Positions 9,445 through 18,345 of a DNA stretch of 24,591 nt are shown in pieces. The notes beneath the pieces were generated by a model, which ran no database searches, was not told the origin of the DNA, and worked only from the letters and a program-made list of their open reading frames with translations. Every line of letters starts with the position of its first letter. Positions within the stretch are counted from its first letter, which is position 1. The DNA comes from Schoenoplectus triqueter (lineage: Eukaryota; Streptophyta; Magnoliopsida; Poales; Cyperaceae): NCBI GenBank assembly GCA_964058805.1, contig CAXKVV010000010.1:1-24591 (forward strand), in the 5' to 3' direction. The position numbers were made by a program, and so were the translations under genes.

Positions 9445-9453
9445 CTATATAAG
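9445..9453 (+). promoter_or_regulatory. TATA box
   Basis: CTATATAAG preceded by a CT-rich run is a good plant TATA context. Transcription would be expected to start about 30 bases downstream (near 9480). No coding frame follows closely. Confidence 0.4.
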
Positions 9454-9509
9454 ACCCTACCAAGGACTGATGAGGAGAACACAACCTTACACACACGCAC
9501 ATTATATAA

Positions 9510-9687
9510 GCTGATATTAAATTCTAAAAAAATAGATATGAAAGGTACAATTTTTCAATTAAGTCTAGGCATATAGTTTTGAACTATATTTTTTTAATTC
9601 AAAATAAAAAAATTATTATTTTACATGTATTTAAAAAATCAAGCCCGGGCACCGACCGAGACTTGTCTATGCATAGGTCCGCCCCTG
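9510..9687. mobile_element. 3' end of a hAT-type MITE, 5' part lost
   Basis: It ends GCATAGGTCCGCCCCTG (9671-9687), preceded by a GC-rich block AAGCCCGGGCACCGACCGAG. The end matches the CCGCCCCTG end of the element at 4378-6771. No matching CAGNGGCGGA left end was found upstream; the sequence runs into the LTR-like block instead, so the element is truncated or interrupted. Confidence 0.45.
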
Positions 9688-9730
9688 GGCCAGAGCACCT
9701 TAACCAGGACGTATCAATATGAATTAATAA

Positions 9731-10201
9731 ATATTATCTTGTCGGTGCATTGCTAGGGTGATATCTTTTAAAAATATAAAATATAAAATATAAAAAATAT
9801 ATATATATATATATATTTTTTGATGAGAAAAGAAAGAAAAAATAAAGATAATTTAGTAATTAATATAAATTTCAATCATGAACACATAATTAATGTAAAA
9901 TAAATGCAGAATTTAGAGGAAAGTTGGCATTCAGAATTTAAGAAAAGTTAAAATTCATAATTGATAGTAATCTAAAAGAAAAAGAAAATAAATTAGATTA
10001 ATTATACTTCTAAATTATGTAGTATTTCATGTAACAATCAATATTGAAAGAAAATTATAACTTCAACACAAATGACCATAAAAATAATAACATTATTTGA
10101 TGAATAGTTCAATCCAATGACTGATATAACTCTGAAAATTCATCAAAAATTCTGAACCATTACAAAATCAGAACACTTACATACTTAATATGGAGTAGAG
10201 A
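9731..10201 (-). mobile_element. Non-autonomous Helitron, family B, copy B3
   Basis: On the minus strand it starts TCTCTACTCCATATTAAG with a host A before it (T at 10202 on plus). It aligns with B1 over nearly the full length, including TACTTCTAAATTATGTA and AATTATAACTTCAACACAAA. At the 3' side the hairpin region is present (plus strand TTGTCGGTGCATTGCTAGGG, 9739-9758), but the expected CTAG is ATAT (9731-9734). Length is about 471 bp, including an (AT)10 run at 9797-9816 that expanded inside the element. No coding capacity. Confidence 0.65.
9797..9816. repeat. (AT)10 microsatellite
   Basis: A pure AT run inside Helitron B3, absent from B1 at the same place. Confidence 0.8.
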
Positions 10202-10243
10202 TCTACAAAAATATACTTAATATGGAGTAGAATCTACAAAAAT
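10181..10243. repeat. 31-32-bp tandem duplication across the 5' junction of Helitron B3
   Basis: Unit 1 (10181-10212) and unit 2 (10213-10243) both read ATACTTAATATGGAGTAG, then ATCTACAAAAAT, differing by one base. Each unit contains the terminal 20 or so bases of the Helitron 5' end plus about 11 bases of host flank. Confidence 0.7.
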
Positions 10244-11742
10244 ATGTGAAATCTATTACTGCTCAAAAAATAAACTAAATTTGTTTATTACTTGATAACG
10301 TTGTTGGATAATCTTGGTTAATTCTCCACATACAGATGGTTCTTTCTTAAAAACTTTTTTATTTGTTTTTTTTAAAGTTAATGCTCAAATTTCAAATTTA
10401 AATCCTTGATCTATAGATATACGCTAGTAAACTTTTATGATTTTTGGAGGTTATCTTATGCTGATTAAGTGGTAATGAAATATACATTTTTCAGAAAAAT
10501 AAATAAGGTCAATGATTTGGATTCGTATTAATTTTTAAAATATAAATTCAAAAATTAGTTTGTGATCTCAAATACAGTTAAAATTAGTGGCGACGAATAC
10601 TTTTTAAAAAAATAAAGAAAAAATGTAATGACTAATGAGATATTTTGACAATATTATTAAATAAATTAAATAGAATTAAAAAAATATATTTTTTACCTAT
10701 GGAACCAGTAATGCTAATTGTAAAAGTTTTGTTTTTGTGCACTATTTTCTATGTAACTAACTTTTTTGTCGTACTTGTTCTATATTATTTAGTTCAATTT
10801 AGTTCTTATTTTGGGACACAAATAAGAATGATTGATTGGTTTGTGCAAAAGATAACTAATACTTTTTACTTAAATTGTAAAAAACTAAAAATAATAGGGC
10901 AAAAAAAGTATATATGGCAGCAAAATTAAGATTTTGATACCTATTTTTTCATATAGTTTTCTTTAAATCGATGGGAATTTTCATACAAATCATCATAGTG
11001 AGTTATGCAGAGATTTATGCAATGAAAGATTATATATGTTATTATAACAATAGTGGTACCTTTATAATATATATATAATATTCGAAGAAGAGTGAACATA
11101 CGCATCAGATTCACCATTCAACTCAACAATATTCACTCTCCACTTTCTCATTATCCAGTAGATGACAAAATGCAAACAAAATATATTTTTTTATAGATTG
11201 AAAATTTGAAATTTCGCGAAAATAGTTGTTCATGCAGAACAGACTTAGTTCGGCAATTCATCCCTCTGATGAAGGTTCGGCATTCAGAATTTTTAATCAT
11301 TAAAATAATACAAATAACTTGTACTTTATTATGCATATATGTGCCATAATTCAGTTGGACGAGATGGACCAATCAATTGCTTCGAAGTTTGAAATGAAAG
11401 GGAGCTTTTGAGTGTAAAGCAATAGAAGTCAACCGGTGTGTGATTAATGGTTTCGGAATGAACATACAGACGACCAGACGAATATGCTAAATAAGATATT
11501 TCTTCTATAATTAATATGTCAATGTACATTGGGCCTATGGTTCTAATGTGAAGTTAATATTTGAGCTGGACTAATTAAATTAAACTTGTTTCAGAAGACC
11601 ATACTGGTCTTATTTGTGGCTGAGGTCATGGAAATTTGTTTTCTCCTTTTCTAACCATATGAGGGATTGATGGGAGTGAGAACTTCAATCCCAAAGCACA
11701 GCCTTTGTGTATTGGCAAGGTAATACAAGTCTGTGTTGCATT
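10244..11742. other. Intergenic DNA, no convincing gene
   Basis: Mostly AT-rich. The longest frame (10645-10929, 94 codons) starts at TTG and is a hydrophobic, low-complexity frame I do not recognise. A GC-richer patch at 11100-11740 has no exon with both splice signals. Nothing else stands out. Confidence 0.35.
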
Positions 11743-11750
11743 GTCGCATC

Positions 11751-12135
11751 CTTTGTTTTAAAATGCGGCTACGGTTGTATACGCGATCCGCTTATATTTA
11801 TGTAGTTTGATGTCGTATGCATAAAAGTATGCACCTGTATATTTAATAATGCGCATTATTTTTTAAAATGTTTATCGTATTAAGCATATAAAATTAATTA
11901 TATTATATTTTTCATGCAAAGCATTCAAAATTATATTAATGTTTTATTATATTTTCTTATTTTATATTAAAATTCTTCAAAAATAAATGATCAATTCAAA
12001 TATTGTAATATATTTTTTAGAATACATATCTGCATATATAATCTGCATACTGAACTGCATATGCATCCGCGTGTCGCATATGCGCTATGCAGTGATCAAC
12101 TACACGTATATTGAAATCTGTATTTTAAAACCTTG
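11751..12135. mobile_element. hAT-type MITE, TTTTAAAAT-terminus family, copy 1
   Basis: The left end is CTTTGTTTTAAAATGCGG. The right end on the opposite strand is CAAGGTTTTAAAATACAG. Flanking 8-mers are GTCGCATC (11743-11750) and ATCGCATC (12136-12143), seven of eight matching, which fits a hAT target duplication. Subterminal regions are rich in GCATATGCG-like words. The right end (ATATTGAAATCTGTATTTTAAA) is shared with copy 2 at 15198-15613. No transposase frame. Confidence 0.75.
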
Positions 12136-13447
12136 ATCGCATCAGATGTCATTATGCATGGCTCTACAGTGCTCAGTTTGGTAATATTTTGGTTTATATT
12201 TTTTTGTTAATGTGAGTTTCAAAATTAAAAAGTAATAAATTATTTATATATTTAAATGAAATAGTATTAGGTTTGACATATTCATAAGAGAAACTTAACA
12301 TCAAACCAGTCCCGTTCTTCTCATTGGTGCGGCCATGATAAATAGTGGTGTGTAGCTTCTTAACGACATCCTCAGTGGCAATCTATATCAGCTGATATAA
12401 AACTGCATGATGGTGATCCATTGTCTTGTGCGGATTGCACTCTATCTTTGGATCCGCTGTCACCCGCTTGAAAATTGTTAATTAGTGTGATATATATCTG
12501 CTTCTTTTTTATTTCTTTCTCACACGAATTCATATACTCTACCGTACTTGTAGCGTGACAGATCTAGACCATGTGAAAAAAAACATAATAAATTATTGTA
12601 TTGATTACATAATTTAGAATAACTAATTGTAAAAGCATTGATTTCCTCTAATATAATATTATTTTAGTTAAACTTATATGCTGGATTTTTTATCAACAAC
12701 ATTTCAATACATCAGAAATATAATTTAGTAATGACAATTTACATTTATTTTTCTTCGCAAAAAAATACGAGCATGGACTATATAGTTCAAAAAAACCTAA
12801 TTAATCATGCAAGTGCTATGACATATCATTATTAGTTTATTTACAAGAATACACATTATTATTGCAGGAGGCGCAACATGCATGCAATGCTATCTAATGG
12901 GCTTCATACGAAAACATGAGAAAATGACAACGTCATTTGCAATGCCTCTAAACATGAAAAATCACGTTATTTGCTAATGGTGCTAAAGAAAAAAAATCAT
13001 GCATATATTTTCCTCCCACGATGGCTAAATTTAGACTAAAATATCTGAGTTTTGAAATGCTAGTTGGGACAAAATATTGTTAATTATTTCCTGAAGAATC
13101 TGCTTGTTATTAACAATGCCAAATTTATTAAAATCATTACAACAACAAAAATTCTAATCCCAAATAAATTGGGTAGGCTAGAAATGAACCCAATAAAAAA
13201 TCATAGAAATCAGAGATCTCAAATATGAAAAGTCAATGATAATAATCATGGTAATAATATGATAGTAATGATGATGATGATGATGATGATGATGATAATA
13301 ATAATGCATATAGATAATCCAAATTAAGATATACAATGTAATTCCAAACAATATTGTAGCCAGGATCATTAATTTTGAATCGTTGAAAATTAAGACAATT
13401 CAATGTACATGATAGATATATCAAATCTCATCAAGTTTCATAATATA
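12136..13447. other. Intergenic DNA, no gene seen
   Basis: A GC-richer patch at 12300-12480 holds no exon with splice signals. It contains a 16-bp palindrome TATATCAGCTGATATA (12384-12399). The rest is AT-rich, with an ATG/TGA microsatellite at 13267-13296. Confidence 0.35.
13267..13296. repeat. (ATG)n microsatellite
   Basis: About ten trinucleotide units. It produces the poly-His/poly-Ser runs in minus-strand frames, which are not real proteins. Confidence 0.85.
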
Positions 13448-13808
13448 AAGTCTAATATGCAACGCATTGTACGGATGTGTTCGTACATCACGTTAAAATC
13501 TCAAATTTTAAGTTTAAAATGTCCAATCCAATCCGTTCAATTTATTTTCCATATCAAATTATTATAGAAAACCGAATTTTTTTTTTTGCTATTTTTTGTG
13601 TAGGAAGAAAATCATCACAATTGGACAATCCAAAATCCTTAAATCAAGCAACTTTCGCTTGGCCTCAAAAAATATAAAATTTCATTTTCTACAAGAGTTT
13701 AATGTGGAGAATAAATTGAACGGATTGGATCGGTTATTTTGAACTTGAAATTTGAGATTTTGACGTAGTGTACGAACACATCCTTGCAATGTGTTGTATT
13801 TTAGACTT
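13448..13808. mobile_element. Foldback MITE, about 361 bp, arms about 100 bp
   Basis: The left arm begins AAGTCTAATATGCAACGCAT and continues GGATGTGTTCGTACATCACG. The right arm on the opposite strand begins AAGTCTAAAATACAACACAT and continues GGATGTGTTCGTACACTACG. The arms stay alignable through AAAATCTCAAATTT and CCAATCCGTTCAATTTATT (to about 13545 on the left, from about 13705 on the right). The central part is unpaired. It is followed directly by a TA microsatellite. I could not fix the target duplication, so the superfamily is open. Confidence 0.7.
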
Positions 13809-13810
13809 CC

Positions 13811-13824
13811 TATATATATATATA
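13811..13824. repeat. (TA)n microsatellite between two foldback MITEs
   Basis: A pure TA run separates the MITE ending at 13808 from the MITE starting at 13825. Confidence 0.8.
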
Positions 13825-14233
13825 GTAAAGATACCGTGAGCTTAAGCTCACGGAGGCCTTCCGTAAGGTTAACTCAAAAAATATATCAAATCATCTCAAA
13901 ATTTTAATTTATCAACTTCATTAAATTCTTTATATGAAAATCTCATTGGATGCAAAAAATTTGGAGTGTTTTGAGATTTTTAAGTCATCTTTTTTAATTT
14001 TTAAAAATGATGTTCAAATATTAAATATATTACTATTATTTTTAGAGCTGATTTTTTAAAATTAAAAACCATGAATTAAAAAACTCAAAACACTCCAAAT
14101 TTTTGTATCCAAATAGATTTTCATATAAATAATTTAATGAAAATGATAAATTAAAATTTTGAGATGATTTGATATACTTTTTGAGTTAAGCTTACGGAAG
14201 GCCTCCGTGAGGTTAAGCTCACGGTATCTTTAC
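13825..14233. mobile_element. Foldback MITE in a TA microsatellite, copy 1 (409 bp)
   Basis: Both ends read GTAAAGATACCGTGAGCTTA towards the inside. The arms are about 170 bp and pair with few mismatches, through TATCAAATCATCTCAAAATT, ATTTGGAGTGTTTTGAG and further, leaving a short AT-rich loop near 14000-14050. Almost the whole element is one hairpin. The left arm contains a perfect 20-bp palindrome, CCGTGAGCTTAAGCTCACGG (13834-13853). The right copy of that palindrome has one change. Flanks are (TA)n on the left and TCTCTCTCTCTATATATA on the right. The setting resembles rice Micron MITEs, which sit in TA microsatellites. Confidence 0.8.
13834..13853. repeat. Perfect 20-bp palindrome at the MITE end
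   Basis: CCGTGAGCTTAAGCTCACGG equals its own reverse complement and lies 9 bases inside the terminus. Confidence 0.85.
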
Positions 14234-14254
14234 TCTCTCTCTCTATATATATAA

Positions 14255-14596
14255 GTAAAAATACCGTAAGTTTAAATCAAAAACCATATCAAATCATCTC
14301 CAAATTTTAATTTATCATTCTCATTAAATTCTTTATATTAAAATCTTGTGGGATGCAAAATTTTGAAATGTTTAGAGTTTTTTAAGTCATAATTTTTAAT
14401 TTTTAAAAATCAGCTCTATAAATAATAATAATAATATATTTAATACTTGAAAATCATTTCTACTTTTGCATCATATAAGATTTTCATATAAAAAATTTAA
14501 TGAGGATGATAAATTAAAATTTGGAGATGATTTAATATACTTTTTGAATTAAACTCACGGAAGACCTTCATGAGTTTAAGCTCACGATATCTTTAC
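14255..14596. mobile_element. Foldback MITE in a TA microsatellite, copy 2 (342 bp)
   Basis: Same family as 13825-14233. The left end is GTAAAAATACCGTAAGTTTA and the right end on the opposite strand is GTAAAGATATCGTGAGCTTA. The arms share CATATCAAATCATCTCCAAA-type sequence. This copy lacks the left-hand block corresponding to 13845-13870 of copy 1, but its right arm keeps it. It is flanked by TATATATA on both sides and separated from copy 1 by about 21 bases of CT/TA repeat. It is more diverged between arms than copy 1, suggesting an older insertion or an incomplete copy. Confidence 0.75.
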
Positions 14597-15197
14597 TCTC
14601 TATATATATTGATAATGTAGACGATTTTCACAATATTGAATTTCAAATGTGAACTTTATTTTTCTCAAAATTATATATATAGAAAAATCGCATCCGTTGT
14701 GTTTCCAAGTAACCTAAATGAGCTATGGGCTATAATGAGTTCGCTCTAATTGGGCTAAAGTTGTCCGGCCCAATAGTAAATATTAATTAATTCTCCTTTT
14801 TATTTCTGAAAGTTGACGGAAGAAAACAAGATCAAACTTCTTTAATTGTTGATATAGAATCCTCTATTATAACTACAAACTATCCTTTTGTTATTTTCTC
14901 TCCTACATTCTTTGCTTTCATTCTTTTTAAAAAATGAGGTATCTTGAAATAGATAAATTGTTCGGATGGAACCTTCCATTAGTATTTACAGCTTCTCTTC
15001 TTGAGCTCAGCTTAAAAGGGGGTGATTTGTTAATTAGTTTTCCTTTTACCTTACTGCTTTTAAAACATTAGCTCATCATTCATCAATGTAACAGTATTGT
15101 ATATTTGTATCGATAGACTGATGAATTGGTTTGGAGCTGAGTTCGCAATGGTAAGTTATCAGTCAATGCTATGTGATAAGTTAAATTTTGGTAGGAT
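14597..15197. other. Intergenic DNA, no gene seen
   Basis: Mixed composition with no exon bounded by splice signals. The frame starting near 15097 runs into the hAT element and has no recognisable motif. Confidence 0.35.
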
Positions 15198-15613
15198 CAG
15201 TGTTTTAAAATATGGTTTTTGCGGCTGCATATGCGTATGCAGTGATCGGATCGTATTCAGAATAATATCCGGTGTTAATATACGATTTTGGTGTAATATG
15301 CGATCTGTACAGCCCAGCATGCGGTATATATTATATAAAAGCTAAAAAAAACTCGTCTAATATAATAGTATATGTCATAAAATTTAAAAAAATTAGAAAA
15401 ATAATATGTAGTCATTGAAATTTGAACTTACACAAATATACTATTATATAAATACTGAAATAACTAGATCATCTTCTTCTTTTCTAATATTCTATACTCT
15501 TATTCATTATATTAGATATAAAATCCGCATATAAGACTCCGCATGAAAAATCAATATATGCGGTATGCGATGATTACCCGCACGTATATTGAAATCTGTA
15601 TTTTAAATCATTG
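15198..15613. mobile_element. hAT-type MITE, TTTTAAAAT-terminus family, copy 2
   Basis: The left end is CAGTGTTTTAAAATATGG and the right end on the opposite strand is CAATGATTTAAAATACAG. Flanking 8-mers are GGTAGGAT (15190-15197) and GGTAGAAT (15614-15621), seven of eight matching. Subterminal GCATATGCGTATGC and GCAGTGATC words recur from copy 1, and the ATATTGAAATCTGTATTTTAAA right end is shared. 416 bp, no transposase. Confidence 0.75.
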
Positions 15614-16334
15614 GGTAGAATTAATAGTGAGGCGTCACGGAAAATATTAATTGAAAATGCACCTTAATAATAGAGGGTTATTCTAGCTGCTGGTAATTGG
15701 TAAAATTTTGACAAAACATAATATAGCAAAAAGGGGATAATGTTGGTTAGGAGGATATAGTTATTTTGTTCATTCTGATCATACCAGAATCCATGCAATC
15801 AGCTTGCAATATTTGATGAGGAAATCTTTATTTCTCCGAACTTCCATCTCCCCGACTGTCCCCGCGTTGAATGTCACTGGAGCTTTTAGTAGCTTACAGC
15901 TGCAAGTTAATTCTGATATAATCTGATGCGTGTTCCTCTTTTGCATATATCTCTATGATGCTTTAGTTATTTTGAACTTCATTTTCAAATACTTCATGTA
16001 CGACAATAAAAAAAAATTGTCAAGAAATTTAAGCTATACGTGCTCCTCTCATTAATTCAGCATAAAAAAACAATACGTCATTAAATTTTAAATATTGATC
16101 CTACACGTTACAGACTACCTTAATAAGCATAACTACATAAATCAAATAATAATTTGGAATTACTACGACATATTTTGTGTAGCTCAATTAACATTAAATC
16201 ACATTTATTAATTATTTGTGTTTATATTTTATTATGAAAATAGATTGGTATAAACTTATGAAAATGGACTACTATAAGCCTTTGAAAATGAACTATTATA
16301 AACCCTAAAATCCACAAACATCAACAATGATTCC
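15614..16334. other. Intergenic DNA, no gene seen
   Basis: Mixed AT-rich sequence. From about 16210 a weak ATGAAAATNGACTA repeat (three loose copies, 16234-16300) leads into the array that starts at 16335. Confidence 0.3.
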
Positions 16335-16456
16335 TTAAAAGTATAAACATCTGAGTGATAATTATGAATGTCGACGTCAAATATATAAACACACAAACAT
16401 CAATAAAGTTTTCTTAGAAATATAAACATCTAAATACTCATTATGAAAACCAACGT
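16335..16456 (+). repeat. Degenerate short tandem repeat, left part
   Basis: Two blocks alternate: A, TTAGAAATATAAACATCTGA-like (16335, 16414), and B, AATTATGAATGTCGACGTCA-like (16360, and weakly 16440). The same A and B blocks resume at 17240 after two inserted sequences. Confidence 0.5.
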
Positions 16457-16755
16457 AAGAGAAAGATAATGAAATAAAACAAGCTCACCGTGTTAGAGAA
16501 CTCGTTGTGCTTGAGGAAAACTATAGAATATCAAATACTGGATCAATCCAGTTTAGAAGAAACTAGAGATGCAGAAGACGGATAACGACCTTCAGTTAGT
16601 TAGTTAGAATATGCAGTTACACATGATAGTTTTAGATGGATGTATAGAATAATCTAGACTTTTTTTTATGTAACTCTCCTATATATATGATGGAGATTAG
16701 TATATTGTATGATGATGAGAAAGATAATGAAATGAAATATTTTCTCAATTAAATA
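16457..16755. other. Insert flanked by a 17-bp direct repeat, LTR-tail-like
   Basis: GAGAAAGATAATGAAAT occurs at 16459-16475 and again at 16717-16733. Between them is sequence unlike the surrounding array, with a TGTTAGAG start (16489), a CTGGATCAATCCAG stem (16540-16553) and a CTATATATATGATGGAG region. The end (GATAATGAAATGAAATATTTTCTCA) resembles the tail of plant Copia-type LTRs. Ends and duplication are not certain. Confidence 0.25.
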
Positions 16756-17225
16756 TCTATACTATTATATAAAGCATCTAAGAATTGGAGGGTCCATTTT
16801 TTGTCATTGTAAATTTTTATTATACCCATTTTATCCCTCAATTAGACGGATAATATTTATTGTTGGTTGATCGAACGTATGTGATCGCGTCCATTGATCC
16901 CCTCTTTCTCTCCATTTCTTTCCCTTATATACTATTATTTTCATAATTTTTGTTTTTTATTTAGCAACTTTGTGCATATTTGATAACGAATTAATGGTGA
17001 TAATATATGTTAGAATAATTTACTTTTCTTTCCATAAAAATCATGAATCATTAACTCATATTGTGCAAAAATCTCATCCAAGATTAAATATAGTCTTTAT
17101 TATATGTTTTCTTTATAATTTGGTGAATTTATAATTTAATATTAGATAAATGTGAATTTTTTTATCTTATAATATTTTAATATTTAAATAAAAAATTCTG
17201 CTGCAACGCGCGGGTATATAGCTAG
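16756..17225 (+). mobile_element. Non-autonomous Helitron, family A, copy A2 (470 bp)
   Basis: It starts TCTATACTATTATATAAAGC after a host A (16755), identical over 20 bases to copy A1. It ends CTGCAACGCGCGGGTATATAGCTAG before a host T (17226). The 3' hairpin region (GCTGCAACGCGCGGG) is intact enough to pair CCGC-type arms only loosely. It has no coding capacity and lacks the captured segments of A1. It interrupts the short tandem repeat on either side. Confidence 0.85.
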
Positions 17226-17229
17226 TCTC

Positions 17230-17420
17230 TTACAATATGCTTAGAAATATAAATATCTGATTTCAAATTATGAACACTGACATTAGAAATATAAATACAA
17301 ATATTTTTAAGTGTTACTTAGAAATATAAATACTAGATCGCCAATTATAAATATCAACATCGAATATATGAACGTCTTTATTTTCAATTGTGGATACCGT
17401 CGTCAGAAATATAAACACAA
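17230..17420 (+). repeat. Degenerate short tandem repeat, right part
   Basis: A-blocks TTAGAAATATAAATAYC occur at 17241, 17283, 17318 and 17403. B-blocks AATTATGAACACTGACATTA-like occur at 17266, 17343 and 17386. The unit is about 60-75 bp and poorly conserved. It continues the array at 16335-16456. Confidence 0.5.
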
Positions 17421-17819
17421 TCATATATAACACTGTGCGATCCTTTTTCTCGCCTTCCTCACTCGGGGAAAAGAATTAAGTGAGAATTGCGGAAGAAGGA
17501 CATGGAGATCCCTCTAATTGTGCATTTGGGTATTTATATGGATATGGAATGCACATTTAAAGGTTTTTAGAGATTGCGGGGTCTTTTAGATTCCAATGGG
17601 CGCAAGCCCCCATTGTTAATTACCCTAGGCTACGAACCTCGAGGCACCTCTGGATCCAGAAAGGGGAATATAAATATAATAGTCAAGCATTGATTAAGTG
17701 GTCGTGATGAATTAAAGGTACGAGAAAGGAATGCACACATAAGTTTATCATAGAACCCTATATGGGCCTGGAGTTATGATATACGGGCTTATATGAGGTA
17801 GCATACACCTTAATGCCTT
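17421..17819. other. GC-richer sequence before the 181-bp array, unrecognised
   Basis: No open frame or splice-bounded exon was seen. A small inverted word GGGCGCAAGCCC lies near 17598. It may be the leading part of whatever element carries the following array, but I found no terminus. Confidence 0.3.
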
Positions 17820-18345
17820 TTAGTTCGAGGGTGGCAAGTACCCATCTAAGCGTATGATGTCGAACATAAAATATTATATTAGTTCAGCATCAAGGCTTAG
17901 TTTATCAGTGGATGGACGGAAAACCGTGTAATCATCTTAACTGATCTTCTAGATTATAAATCTGAAACCCTGGGCCAATTCATTAACCTAGGTGTGCTCT
18001 TTATTTCAAAGGCGGCACAACCTATCCAAACGCACAAAATTAAACTTGAAGCGTTCTGCCAGTTTAATCATTGAGGTTGGTATATCAGAAGGTGGGGAGT
18101 TTTGATTCGCTTGATCACCTTACTGATCTTCTAGACTATGGATCTGAAATACTGAGTCAACCCATGAATCTAGGCGTGTCCTTTATTTCGAGGGCGGCAC
18201 GACCCATCTAGACACACAAAGTCAAACATGAAGCACCGAGCCAGTTCGACATTGAGGCTAGTTTATCAGAAGATGGACAAAAATTATATATTCATCTTAA
18301 CTGATCTTTCAAGCTATGAATTTAGACATTGTGCTAACTCATGGA
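17820..18345 (+). repeat. Tandem array of about 181 bp units (about 2.9 copies)
   Basis: Matching landmarks recur at constant spacing. The GYGGCAMG word is at 17831, 18012 and 18194 (spacing 181 and 182). CTGATCTT is at 17941, 18123 and 18301 (182 and 178). CTAGGYGTG and GGAT/GAAG-type words fall between. Units differ at many positions, so the array is old. The length is close to the 160-185 bp common for plant satellites, but three copies do not make it a centromere. The third unit breaks off into the low-complexity DNA that follows. Open frames across it are not conserved between units. Confidence 0.7.

Larger units (their letters stand above)
9105..9500 (+). repeat. LTR- or promoter-like block with TATA box and tandem repeats
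   Basis: This block is less AT-rich than its surroundings. In order it has a perfect 11-bp inverted repeat (9204-9214 with 9228-9238), a 6-bp stem ATACTC/GAGTAT (9244-9260), about four units of a 29-bp tandem repeat (9284-9405), a TATA box in CTATATAAG (9445-9453) and a leader-like CACACACGCAC stretch (9490-9500). Hairpins, U3-type tandem repeats and a TATA box close to the end are typical of a solo LTR. I could not fix TG...CA ends or a target duplication, so a decayed LTR or an ordinary promoter both remain possible. No open frame follows before the hAT remnant. Confidence 0.4.

Noticed and set aside
10645..10929. 94-codon open frame, plus strand
   Set aside because: It begins with TTG, not ATG, is low in complexity and hydrophobic as AT-rich random sequence often is, and matches no family I know.
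11151..11529. Two overlapping minus-strand frames of 66-73 codons
   Set aside because: No motif, no splice context, and composition like the flanking intergenic DNA.
12384..12399. 16-bp palindrome TATATCAGCTGATATA
   Set aside because: In AT-rich DNA of this length one such palindrome is not surprising, and nothing around it gives it a role.
13178..13424. Minus-strand frames with poly-His and poly-Ser
   Set aside because: The homopolymers come from the ATG microsatellite; nothing else in the frames looks like a protein.
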